Shown: one piece after another, positions 43,986 to 51,823 of the stretch
Numbering within the stretch: position 1 is the stretch's first letter
How the letters are laid out: every line of letters begins with the position of its first letter
DNA from: Aliihoeflea sp052435735
Lineage (GTDB): Bacteria; Pseudomonadota; Alphaproteobacteria; Rhizobiales; Rhizobiaceae
Length of the DNA stretch: 64,000 bases
NCBI GenBank assembly: GCA_052435735.1
Contig: JBQVNB010000006.1
Coordinates: 127,548-191,547, forward strand
Direction of reading: 5' to 3'
The notes under the pieces: generated by a model
The model's database searches: none
What the model was told of the DNA's origin: nothing
What the model saw: the letters and a program-made list of their open reading frames with translations, nothing else
Position numbers and translations under genes: made by a program

Positions 43986-44714
43986 TCAGTATGTCGCCCG
44001 TCCCCCGGACAGATCGAACACGGCGCCTGTGCTGAAAGCGCAGGCGCTCGAGCTCAGCCACATGACCTGATCGGCCACTTCCTGCGGCGTCCCGGTCCGG
44101 CGCATCGGGCTCTTGGCGATCATGGTCGCGACATGTTCCAGGCTCATCTGGTCGAGAAGCGCCGTCTGCACCGCGGCCGGTGCAAGTGCGTTGACCAGCA
44201 CGCCGGTGCCGGCGAGTTCCTTGCCGAGCGATTTCGTGAGGGCGATCACGCCGGCTTTGGACGCACTGTAGGCGGCGGCGTTGGGCGTGCCTTCCTTGCC
44301 GGCCAGCGACGCGATGTTGACGATCCGCCCCCAGCCATTCGCCTTGAGAAAGGGCACGAGACTGCGGCAGACATGGAACGTCCCGGTCAGGTTGATATCC
44401 ATGATGCGCTGCCATTCGGCCGGGTCATAGTCCTCGATCGATCCGGTCGACCCGGCGATGCCCGCATTGTTGACGAGGACGTCGACCTTGCCATGCCGGC
44501 CAATCGTTTTCATCGTTGCATCGGCGACGGACGACTGATCCGCAATATCGACTTGGACATGGCCGTCATCGGAGGATGCGGCCAGATCCCATGACACCAT
44601 GGTCGCGCCGGCGCGCTCAAACGAATTCGCGATTGCCGCGCCAATCCCGTTGAGCCCGCCGGTAACGACGGCCACGCGGCCTGAGAAATCGTAGCTTACA
44701 TCCCGATCAATCAT
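43986..44714 (-). CDS. Short-chain dehydrogenase/reductase (SDR-2)
   Basis: A 242-residue classical SDR: TGGLNGIG, NNAG, NIASLAG and YSASK are intact. Asp at the end of strand 2 (WDLAAS) suggests NAD(H). Start at ATG 44714; TTG/other starts upstream would run across the palindrome at 44731. It lies downstream of IclR-3 on the same strand with that palindrome between, and should be repressed by it. Confidence 0.88.
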   Translation of the reverse strand: MIDRDVSYDFSGRVAVVTGGLNGIGAAIANSFERAGATMVSWDLAASSDDGHVQVDIADQSSVADATMKTIGRHGKVDVLVNNAGIAGSTGSIEDYDPAEWQRIMDINLTGTFHVCRSLVPFLKANGWGRIVNIASLAGKEGTPNAAAYSASKAGVIALTKSLGKELAGTGVLVNALAPAAVQTALLDQMSLEHVATMIAKSPMRRTGTPQEVADQVMWLSSSACAFSTGAVFDLSGGRATY

Positions 44715-44730
44715 GTGCCCTACCCTGTAC

Positions 44731-44749
44731 TTGACCACATTGTGGTCAA
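44731..44749. promoter_or_regulatory. Perfect 19-bp palindrome, probable IclR-3 operator
   Basis: TTGACCACA-T-TGTGGTCAA lies 17 bp upstream of the SDR-2 ATG and 22 bp after the IclR-3 stop. A related GTCCA-N5-TGGAC repeat lies at 45641-45655 on the other side of the regulator gene. Confidence 0.65.
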
Positions 44750-44770
44750 CGTCGCCATTTTGTGATCTGC

Positions 44771-45574
44771 TCACACCAAGGTCGCCAGCGACGCGGAAAT
44801 TGCGGCCACCGTTTCCTTCACGCGCGCGATGCAGTTCGCCGCTCGCTCCTCATCGAACCGATAGATCGGGATCGACAGGCTGACGCCGCCGACAGGGCTT
44901 CCGTTGCGATCAACGATCGCGCCACCGAAGCACCGAATGTCGGGCTCGTTCTCTTCGTTGTCGTAGGAGTAGCCGTTGGCCCGCGTCTTGCGGATTTCGC
45001 TCAGGAGCGCTTCGGGGTCTGTCAGCGTGTTGCGCGTTCGCGGCTGCATGTTGAGATTGGCGATGATCTCGCGGCATTGAAGTTCTGGAAGCGCCGCGAG
45101 ATAAGCTTTGCCGACCGAGGTCGAGTAGAGCTCAACGCGTGTGCCGATGCGCGACGTCATGCGCACCGTTCGTGGGCTTTCAAGCTTGTCGATATAGACC
45201 ATTCCAGTTCCGCTCGGCACGGCCAGATGAACCGTTTCGCCGGTGGCGTTGCGCAGTGCTTCGATGTGGTCCCGGGCGGCCGAGCGCAGGTCGGACGTCT
45301 CCCAGCTTTTTGAAGCCAGAGCGATCAGGCGGTGGCCGAGCTGGTACGTCCGGGAATCCTGCTTCTCCGTGACGAGGCCTTCCGCCATCAACGCCGAGAC
45401 GATGCGATAGACCGTTCCGCGGGGATAGGGCAGGGCTTTCGTCAGCTTGGCGATATCGAGATCGCCTGGCGCATCGGCGATGGCCTGCAGCACGATCATG
45501 AACTTCGAGAATGACGCCGTTCCCTGAACTGCGCGGCCAGCCTCGGGGGCGGGTTTTCCTGTCAAGTCAGCCAA
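44771..45574 (-). CDS. IclR-family transcriptional regulator (IclR-3)
   Basis: A 267-residue IclR regulator: HTH (residues about 22-90, with LDIAKLTKALPYPRGTVYRI) and effector domain (VYIDKLESPRTVRMTSRIGT through CFGGAIVDRNG, with the conserved Pro-rich ISIPIYRF end). It lies between the SDR-2 gene (same strand) and the cupin gene (opposite strand). Both flanks carry related palindromes, so it probably controls both and itself. Confidence 0.9.
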   Translation of the reverse strand: MADLTGKPAPEAGRAVQGTASFSKFMIVLQAIADAPGDLDIAKLTKALPYPRGTVYRIVSALMAEGLVTEKQDSRTYQLGHRLIALASKSWETSDLRSAARDHIEALRNATGETVHLAVPSGTGMVYIDKLESPRTVRMTSRIGTRVELYSTSVGKAYLAALPELQCREIIANLNMQPRTRNTLTDPEALLSEIRKTRANGYSYDNEENEPDIRCFGGAIVDRNGSPVGGVSLSIPIYRFDEERAANCIARVKETVAAISASLATLV

Positions 45575-45640
45575 TCAACGAACTCCTCTCACTCAACTCT
45601 TGACACGTCATATCGTGCTTGTCGATAATGTGGGCACATT

Positions 45641-45655
45641 GTCCACAATATGGAC
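45641..45655. promoter_or_regulatory. Second candidate IclR-3 operator
   Basis: GTCCA-CAATA-TGGAC in the divergent IclR-3/cupin gap, close to TGTGG (45630-45634). It resembles the core of the 44731 palindrome (ACCACA..TGTGGT). Confidence 0.5.
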
Positions 45656-45710
45656 GATCAGGTCAACCATCTGATGACAATCTGTGGGTGACCTATCGGG
45701 AGGAGAGCCG

Positions 45711-46247
45711 ATGAAAGCCGACAGTGCCAGCGCGCAGGTCGTGGACAAATGGACGCCTTATCGCAAGGCGCAGCCAGCGGAATCTCCGCCGGAACTGGTC
45801 GTTCCGGATGCCATTCCGAAGGATGAGCGCGTCTGGGTGCCGGTCGAGGAAAATGTCTGGTTCCGGCCGCTCTTGATGTGCGCATCGCGCGGCTACTGGA
45901 TGAACCTTCTGAAAGTTCGCAAATCGGGCGTTCTGTCACGGCACCGCCATCCCTTGCCGGTGCATGGCTACGTCATCAAGGGGCAATGGCGATACCTCGA
46001 GCACGACTGGGTGGCGACCGAGGGCGGCTATGTCTACGAGGCGCCCGGCGAAACCCATACGCTGGTCGTCGACGAGCATGTCGAGGAGATGATCACGATG
46101 TTCCAGGTGAACGGCGCGATGATCTATGTCGACCCAGACGGAAACACCACCGGCTTCGACGACGTCTTCACCCGCATCGACAAATGTCGTGCGCACTACG
46201 CGAAGAACGGCCTTGGGGCCGAGTTCATCGACCAGTTCATACGTTGA
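45711..46247 (+). CDS. Cupin dioxygenase, 2,4'-dihydroxyacetophenone dioxygenase family
   Basis: A 178-residue cupin. The family is suggested by VWFRPLLMCASRGYWMNLLK and the SGVLSRHRHPLPVHGYVIKG metal motif (His78, His80), with His116 in APGETHTLVV as third ligand. The 178-residue length is close to that of the known DAD enzyme. That enzyme cleaves 2,4'-dihydroxyacetophenone to 4-hydroxybenzoate and formate using Fe and O2. Start ATG 45711 follows GGGAGGAGAGCC. First gene after the IclR-3 operator; the ABC importer lies downstream. Whether the substrate is this exact ketone is not shown. Confidence 0.82.
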   Translation: MKADSASAQVVDKWTPYRKAQPAESPPELVVPDAIPKDERVWVPVEENVWFRPLLMCASRGYWMNLLKVRKSGVLSRHRHPLPVHGYVIKGQWRYLEHDWVATEGGYVYEAPGETHTLVVDEHVEEMITMFQVNGAMIYVDPDGNTTGFDDVFTRIDKCRAHYAKNGLGAEFIDQFIR

Positions 46248-46316
46248 TGGGAGGCGGCCGGCGCGGGAGGAGATGCGCGGGGCCGCCGGCCATGTTCGAG
46301 CTTTCTGGGAGGAAAC

Positions 46317-46382
46317 ATGAGCTTGTTCGGCACAATGCCGCGATCTGGCACTGACAAGCGGACGCATGATGACGGTCGCTGA
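46317..46382 (+). CDS. Possible 21-residue leader peptide ORF
   Basis: ATG 46317 has the best ribosome-binding site in the area (GGGAGGAAAC directly upstream) but the frame closes after 21 codons (MSLFGTMPRSGTDKRTHDDG, then R and stop). It overlaps the permease start (46366) in another frame. The 21-codon frame could couple translation of the permease; it may also be chance. Confidence 0.3.
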   Translation: MSLFGTMPRSGTDKRTHDDGR

Positions 46383-47181
46383 CGAAACCGCCCCCTTCTC
46401 GCCGGTTCCGTACCAGCGCACGTGGCAGGCGTTCAAGTTCGTCGCGCCGCTCATTTTTCTCGTCGTTGTGTGGCAGGTCGTCGTCACGGTGTTCAGCGTC
46501 AATCCGCGCATTTTCCCCGATGTGCCGACCGTTGCACGCGCGGGCTGGGGCACCATCGTGGACGGCTCGCTATTCGCCCATGTCGGCGCATCGCTCTGGC
46601 GGGTGACGGTCGGGACGGTCCTCGCGATCCTGACGGCTGTGCCGCTCGGCATCGCGATGGGCGTCAGCAAGCCCGTATCGGATTTCCTGACGCCTCTGTT
46701 CCGCTTCTTTTCGGTCCTCGCCGGCATCGCCTGGATTCCCATCGCGACGCTCTGGTTCGGCTACGGCTTTGGCGCGATCACCTTCGTGATCTTCAATGCC
46801 GTTTTCTTCGTCGTCGCCTACAACACGCTGCTCGGCGTATCGACGATCCCGATGCCTCTGCGACACGCCGCAGCGTCTCTCGGCACAAGCCGTTGGCAGA
46901 TGCTGAAGGAAGTGCTGTTGCCGGGCGCGCTGCCCAATATCGTGATCGGTATCCGCACGGGGATCGGCTTCGCGTGGCGCGGTCTCATCGCCGCGGAGAT
47001 GATCGCGACCAATGTCGGCCTTGGCTACATGCTTTTTCTGGCCCGCGACTTCTACCGCACCGAAATCATCGTCTTTGCGATGATCGTGATCGGTCTCATC
47101 TGGCTTCTTCTCGACCGGCTTCTGCTCGCGCCTCTGGAACGCGCGACCATCGAACGCTGGGGATTGGTGCAGCGGACATGA
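46366..47181 (+). CDS. ABC transporter permease, SsuC/TauC family (first)
   Basis: A 271-residue BPD permease with six helices and the EAA loop RHAAASLGTSRWQMLKEVLL followed by PGALPNIVIG. The C-terminus resembles SsuC/TauC and NMT1/THI5-linked permeases. ATG 46366 and 46369 are alternatives. Its stop overlaps the second permease gene as ATGA (47178-47181). Two different permeases are encoded, so the channel is probably a heterodimer. Confidence 0.9.
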   Translation: MMTVADETAPFSPVPYQRTWQAFKFVAPLIFLVVVWQVVVTVFSVNPRIFPDVPTVARAGWGTIVDGSLFAHVGASLWRVTVGTVLAILTAVPLGIAMGVSKPVSDFLTPLFRFFSVLAGIAWIPIATLWFGYGFGAITFVIFNAVFFVVAYNTLLGVSTIPMPLRHAAASLGTSRWQMLKEVLLPGALPNIVIGIRTGIGFAWRGLIAAEMIATNVGLGYMLFLARDFYRTEIIVFAMIVIGLIWLLLDRLLLAPLERATIERWGLVQRT

Positions 47182-47984
47182 CCGCGATCTACACGATATG
47201 GGGCTATTACGCCCGCTGGACCGCGCGCTGGCCGGCAATGGCCGCCTTCGTGCCATTCGTTCCGCTGATCGCCGCGTGGGGCTTCATCGCCTGGCTCGAA
47301 ATCTTCCCGCCCGTGTTTCTGCCGGGGCCGGTGGAGGTGGTCGAGCGTGCGTGGACCTTGCTCTACAAGGGCATCCTCACCGACTATCTTGCCGACAGCC
47401 TGTCGCGACTTGCCGTCGGTGCGGCCGTGGGGATGTGTATCGCGATACCGCTCGGCGTTCTGATCGGGCTGAGCCGCAGGGCGCACGATTTCGCCTGGCC
47501 GATCCTGCTCTTCTTTCAGGCCATCGGCGACATCGCATGGCTGCCGATCCTGCTGGTCTGGTTCGGTTTCGGCCTGACGACCATGACGTTCGTCATCGTC
47601 TACACCGTGCTGTTTCCGGTCGTTCTGAATACCGTCCTGGGCATTCGTTCGGTCAAGCCCGAACTGCGTCGCGCAGCGCAAAGCCTCGGCGCGTCGAAGC
47701 ATCGCATCTTGCTCGAGGTCACGCTTCCCGGCGCACTGCCGAACATCATCACCGGTCTGCGCAACGGTCTTGGTTATGGCTGGCGCGCGTTGATCGCGGC
47801 CGAGATCATCGTCGGCACGAGCGGCATCGGCTTCCTCATGTTCGATGCCCGTCGCGCCGGCTCGGTCGAGGAGATCGTGGTCGGGATGATCGTGCTCGGC
47901 ATCCTTTGGTACATTGTCGATAGCTGGTTCCTCGCGCCGATCGAGCGCGCGACGGGACAGCGTTGGGGGCTCGTGACGTCATGA
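47178..47984 (+). CDS. ABC transporter permease, SsuC/TauC family (second)
   Basis: A 268-residue permease, EAA loop RRAAQSLGASKHRILLEVTL and PGALPNIITG, homologous to the first permease. The start is fixed by ATGA coupling; the open frame extends upstream as a shadow. The stop overlaps the ATPase start (ATGA 47981-47984). Confidence 0.9.
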   Translation: MTAIYTIWGYYARWTARWPAMAAFVPFVPLIAAWGFIAWLEIFPPVFLPGPVEVVERAWTLLYKGILTDYLADSLSRLAVGAAVGMCIAIPLGVLIGLSRRAHDFAWPILLFFQAIGDIAWLPILLVWFGFGLTTMTFVIVYTVLFPVVLNTVLGIRSVKPELRRAAQSLGASKHRILLEVTLPGALPNIITGLRNGLGYGWRALIAAEIIVGTSGIGFLMFDARRAGSVEEIVVGMIVLGILWYIVDSWFLAPIERATGQRWGLVTS

Positions 47985-48739
47985 AAAGCCTGGCTCTGGA
48001 AAACCTCTCCAAGACCTATTTCGACCCGTATCGCGGCACTCAGCACACGGCCATCAAGGACGTGTCGCTGAAGGTCGACGAAGGGGATTTCGTCGCGGTG
48101 GTCGGTCCGTCGGGTTGCGGAAAATCGACCATCCTCAACATGATCGCCGGCTTCGTGCCCACCTCCGGTGGTCGCATCATGGTCGGCGGCCGCGAGGTAA
48201 GGGGGCCGGGTCCGGATCGAGGCGTGGTGTTCCAGTCCTTCGCCCTGTTTCCGTGGAAGACCGTCGCGGAGAACGTGACGTTCGGACCCAAGATGCGAGG
48301 GGCGAGCAAGGAAGAGCGGGCAAGAATCGCGGAGGAGTATCTGGCGCTGGCCGGGCTTTCCCATGCCGCCGACCGCTATCCGAACGAACTGTCCGGCGGC
48401 ATGCAGCAGCGCGTCGGCGTCGTGCGGGCATTGGCGAACAATCCAGACGTGCTGTTGATGGACGAGCCGTTCGCAAGCGTCGACGCCCAGACACGCATGA
48501 CCCTCCAGGAAGAGCTGACCAAGATCTGGGAAGAGCGGCGCCCGACGGTCATCTTCATCACCCATGATGTCTCGGAAGCGGTGTTCCTGGCCAACAAGGT
48601 CGTGGTCCTGTCCAAGGGGCACGTTCTCGAGGAAGTGGACATCCCGCTGAAACGGCCGCGGATCTGGGATGACCTAGTCGAAGACGAGGCGTTCAAGACG
48701 CTGTCGAACCACGTCCTGCAACTGGTTCGCCGCGCATGA
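47981..48739 (+). CDS. ABC transporter ATP-binding protein, nitrate/sulfonate/NMT1 type
   Basis: A 252-residue ATPase with Walker A GPSGCGKST, signature LSGGMQQRVGV, Walker B LLMDEPFASVD and switch His in ITHDVSEAVF. The start ATG 47981 overlaps the second permease stop; the end overlaps the small-protein start as ATGA (48736-48739). It powers the heterodimeric permease. Confidence 0.92.
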   Translation: MKSLALENLSKTYFDPYRGTQHTAIKDVSLKVDEGDFVAVVGPSGCGKSTILNMIAGFVPTSGGRIMVGGREVRGPGPDRGVVFQSFALFPWKTVAENVTFGPKMRGASKEERARIAEEYLALAGLSHAADRYPNELSGGMQQRVGVVRALANNPDVLLMDEPFASVDAQTRMTLQEELTKIWEERRPTVIFITHDVSEAVFLANKVVVLSKGHVLEEVDIPLKRPRIWDDLVEDEAFKTLSNHVLQLVRRA

Positions 48740-49059
48740 GCATGTGGCGCGACGCATTGGGCTCGACACGCGGCAAGGTCGTGATGGGCGTCCTCGCGGC
48801 CATCGTCGCCTGGCAGGTGTGGCTGTCGGTGGCGGCTGCGGGAAAGCTGGCCGACGGCATTCCGCAGGAAGGGCGACGGGTCGACGTTCTCGTCACGCTG
48901 CCCTTTGCGCCGGAACGGTTCCACATTCAGAAATTTCAAAGCCTGGGCCGGGTATCCGGCGCCAGCGGAAATTCCGTGCAGGTGCGCGGAGTCAACCGGG
49001 CGGACTTGAGGAAACTCGCGAGGCCCTTTTGGGTCGAGCGGGTGGAGCCGCTCACATGA
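48736..49059 (+). CDS. Small membrane-anchored accessory protein of the ABC operon
   Basis: A 107-residue protein of no recognised family, coupled by ATGA to the ATPase and 13 bp before the binding protein. One N-terminal helix (about residues 15-34, VVMGVLAAIVAWQVWLSVAA) is followed by a soluble domain (KLADGIPQEGRR to the end) of predicted mixed alpha/beta character ending FWVERVEPL. The arrangement suggests an inner-membrane protein with a periplasmic domain that helps the importer; this is inference. Confidence 0.75.
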   Translation: MSMWRDALGSTRGKVVMGVLAAIVAWQVWLSVAAAGKLADGIPQEGRRVDVLVTLPFAPERFHIQKFQSLGRVSGASGNSVQVRGVNRADLRKLARPFWVERVEPLT

Positions 49060-49072
49060 GGAGGAGAAACTG

Positions 49073-50137
49073 ATGATAAGGCGACTGGCATTAGCCGTCG
49101 GCCTGGCGCTTGCCTTGCCTTTGGCGGCAACCGCCCAGGACGACGACCTCGTTGAACTCAGCGCCGGCATGGTGTCCGGCATCGATCAGCTCGGACTTGC
49201 GATTGCGCTCGAGCAAGGCTTCTTCGAAAAGCATGGCCTCGACGTAAACATCGCCAACCCATACGCGACCGGCGTCGATGCCCTCAACGCGCTGCAGGCG
49301 GGCGAGGTTGATCTCGTACAGGTGGGCGTGCCGATGATCGGAGCCGTGATCCGGGGAATGGATCTCGTGGCGCTAGGCAACTACAGCGGCAATGCCGCGC
49401 AGCTCGGCTCCGACACGACGATGGCGCTTGTGGCGCGCGAAGGGTCCGAAATTTCGGGCGACGACCTGCCGACGTTGAAGGGCAAGCGGATCGCGGCGTC
49501 CTTCGGCACGATCAACCACCTCTACATCCTGGCGCTCATCGAGGCGGCCGGCCTGACGGTCGACGACGTCGAACTCGTCAATACGCCGCCGCCGGACATG
49601 ACCGTCGCACTTCTGGCCGGCGGCATCGACGCCTTCGTCGGCTGGGACCCCTGGCCGATCGTCGCGCAGAAGGACGTGCCCGGCGCCTATCAGGTGATCC
49701 GGGGTGGCAACCACATTTCCTATGTCGGCTTCAATGTCGGCATGCGCGACTGGATCGCGGAGAATGGCGAAACGATCGAGAAATTCCTCGCCGCCGTCTC
49801 CGAAGCCGACCAGTGGATGCGGGCCAATCCGGCAGATGCGGCGCAGGTCGCGACACGCTGGATTCCAGGTCTTGATCCGGCGGTCGCCGAAGAGGCGATG
49901 GAATACAATGTGCAGCAGGCGGACCGGCGTTTGTCGGCAAACAACTATGCTGCCTTGCACGCGGCGGTTGAGCGCTTGAACCGGCTGGGCTTCATCGAGG
50001 AAACCTTCGACGTCAACGAACACATCGACGCGACGCACATCGTCAAGGTGATGGCCGAGCAGCCCGAATTGTTCTCTGACCTTCCGGAAATCCCCGAGGA
50101 TGCCCGGATCGGCGAAGGCTATGCCTTTCAGCCGTGA
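49073..50137 (+). CDS. ABC transporter substrate-binding protein, NMT1/THI5-like
   Basis: A 354-residue periplasmic protein. Signal peptide MIRRLALAVGLALALPLAAT, cleavage near ATA-QDD. NMT1/SsuA-type features: QLGLAIALEQGFFEKHGLDV, ALNALQAGEVDLVQVGVPMI and AFVGWDPWPIVAQ. Ribosome-binding site GGAGGAGAAACTG. Last transporter gene of the operon; the ligand is unknown (sulfonate, nitrate, pyrimidine and aromatic-acid systems share this fold). Confidence 0.88.
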   Translation: MIRRLALAVGLALALPLAATAQDDDLVELSAGMVSGIDQLGLAIALEQGFFEKHGLDVNIANPYATGVDALNALQAGEVDLVQVGVPMIGAVIRGMDLVALGNYSGNAAQLGSDTTMALVAREGSEISGDDLPTLKGKRIAASFGTINHLYILALIEAAGLTVDDVELVNTPPPDMTVALLAGGIDAFVGWDPWPIVAQKDVPGAYQVIRGGNHISYVGFNVGMRDWIAENGETIEKFLAAVSEADQWMRANPADAAQVATRWIPGLDPAVAEEAMEYNVQQADRRLSANNYAALHAAVERLNRLGFIEETFDVNEHIDATHIVKVMAEQPELFSDLPEIPEDARIGEGYAFQP

Positions 50138-50215
50138 CCGGTAAACCCGTCCCGCCGTCTTCGGGCGGCGGGACCACGAGCACTGCGCGCTTGGCAAATC
50201 AGGAAGAGACGGAAG

Positions 50216-50995
50216 ATGGATCTCGGCATCAAGGGCAGGACCGCAATCGTTTGCGGCGGATCGAAGGGACTGGGCCGAGGCTCGGCCGAAAAACTCGCGG
50301 AAGCGGGCGTTGCGATCGTGCTGAACGCGCGCTCGCAAGGGCCGCTGGAGGAAGCCGCTGCGCAGATATCCGGGCGATATGGCGTATCGGTCGTCCCTGT
50401 CGCGGCGGATGTCACCACGCCGGAAGGACGCGCCAAGCTGCTCGAGGCGGCACCCGACCCGGACATTCTCGTCAACAATGCCGGCGGCCCGCCCCCCGGC
50501 GTCTGGAGCGAGTGGGGCGAGAAGGAATGGCAGGACGCGATCCGCGCCAACATGCTGACGCCGATCCATCTCATCACCGCGGTGCTTCCCGGAATGATCG
50601 AGCGAAAGTGGGGGCGGATCGTCAACATCACCTCCGGCTCGGTCAAGGCGCCAATTGCAGCACTCGGCCTGTCGGGCGCAGCGCGCAGCGGTCTGACGGG
50701 CTTCGTTGCCGGCACGTCGCGGCAGGTCGCCCGCCACGGCGTCACCATCAACAATCTTCTGCCCGGACAACATGAGACCGCGCGTATCGAATCGCTGATG
50801 AACTCGACGGCGAAGACCAAGGGGATATCGGTCGATGAGGCGCGACAGGAGGCGTATGCGGCCAACCCGGCCGGGCGCTTCGGGACGATAGAGGAATTCG
50901 GCGCAACCTGCGCGTTTCTGTGCAGCGCCCATGCGGGCTACATCGTGGGCCAGAACATCCTTCTGGATGGCGGCGCCATCAACGCGACGTTCTGA
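50216..50995 (+). CDS. SDR-family protein lacking the YxxxK catalytic pair (SDR-3)
   Basis: A 259-residue Rossmann-fold SDR with CGGSKGLG, NNAGG, NITSGSV and a family-typical end (GQNILLDGGAINATF). At the place of YSASK it reads GLSGAARSGLTGF: aligned by the following helix, Tyr is Ser and Lys is Arg. Similar atypical sequences occur in a FabG-like SDR branch, so this is probably a real divergent group rather than a dead gene. It may bind NAD(P) or act with another SDR; the intact SDR-4 follows immediately. Confidence 0.85.
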   Translation: MDLGIKGRTAIVCGGSKGLGRGSAEKLAEAGVAIVLNARSQGPLEEAAAQISGRYGVSVVPVAADVTTPEGRAKLLEAAPDPDILVNNAGGPPPGVWSEWGEKEWQDAIRANMLTPIHLITAVLPGMIERKWGRIVNITSGSVKAPIAALGLSGAARSGLTGFVAGTSRQVARHGVTINNLLPGQHETARIESLMNSTAKTKGISVDEARQEAYAANPAGRFGTIEEFGATCAFLCSAHAGYIVGQNILLDGGAINATF

Positions 50996-51027
50996 AGGTG
51001 GTCTCCAGCGTGAAAGACAGGCCCGCG

Positions 51028-51792
51028 ATGCATGAAGCCGAACCCGCGAACGCCGATTGGGCACGGCCGTTCTTCACCGGCAAGACAGTGCTCGTGACCG
51101 GCGGAACCTCCGGGATCGGCGCCGCGATCGCTGCCGGCTTCGCGCAGGCGGGCGCGCTCGTGACCGCGACCGGCGCCACGGAGGGCGAAGTCGAAGACGC
51201 CCAGAATGCCCATGCGGGAACCGGAATCGCCTTCGCCTCCCTCGACGTGCGCGATCGGGCCGGTGTCCAGGGTCTCGTCTCCCGCTTCGATGCGCTCGAC
51301 GTCGCTGTCAATTGCGCAGGCGTCATCCGGCGCGGCGATGAACTCGACCCCGATGTCTTCGCTTCGGTCGTGGATATCAACCTGACAGGCTCGATGCGTG
51401 TCTGCGCAGCCGCGCGGCCGCTTTTGGCAAGGTCGGGCTGTGGCGCGATCATCAATCTCGCCTCGATGCTGTCCTTTCAAGGAGGAGGCCTCGTGCCCGG
51501 CTATTCGGCAAGCAAGGGAGGCATCGCGCAGATGACGAAGTCACTCGCCATTGCCTACGCCGCGGACGGCATCCGCGTGAACGCGGTCGCACCCGGGTGG
51601 ATCGCGACGGCCCTCACAAAAAACCTGCGCGACGACCCTGCACGCAGCGACGCGATCATCGGGCGCACGGCGATGAAGCGCTGGGGAGAACCAGGCGACG
51701 TCGTCGGCGGCGCATTGTTTCTGGCATCGCCCGCCGCGTCGTTCGTCACAGGCGTGATCCTGCCGATTGACGGCGGCTACCTCGTCACCTGA
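51028..51792 (+). CDS. Short-chain dehydrogenase/reductase (SDR-4)
   Basis: A 254-residue classical SDR: TGGTSGIG, NCAGVIRRGDELD, NLASML and YSASK. ATG 51028 is used; GTG 51001 (overlapping nothing) would add nine residues. It follows SDR-3 closely, and the iron-dependent dehydrogenase follows it (31-bp gap). Confidence 0.87.
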   Translation: MHEAEPANADWARPFFTGKTVLVTGGTSGIGAAIAAGFAQAGALVTATGATEGEVEDAQNAHAGTGIAFASLDVRDRAGVQGLVSRFDALDVAVNCAGVIRRGDELDPDVFASVVDINLTGSMRVCAAARPLLARSGCGAIINLASMLSFQGGGLVPGYSASKGGIAQMTKSLAIAYAADGIRVNAVAPGWIATALTKNLRDDPARSDAIIGRTAMKRWGEPGDVVGGALFLASPAASFVTGVILPIDGGYLVT

Positions 51793-51823
51793 CATTTCCC
51801 TACCTGTTGACCCCGCGAGTATC

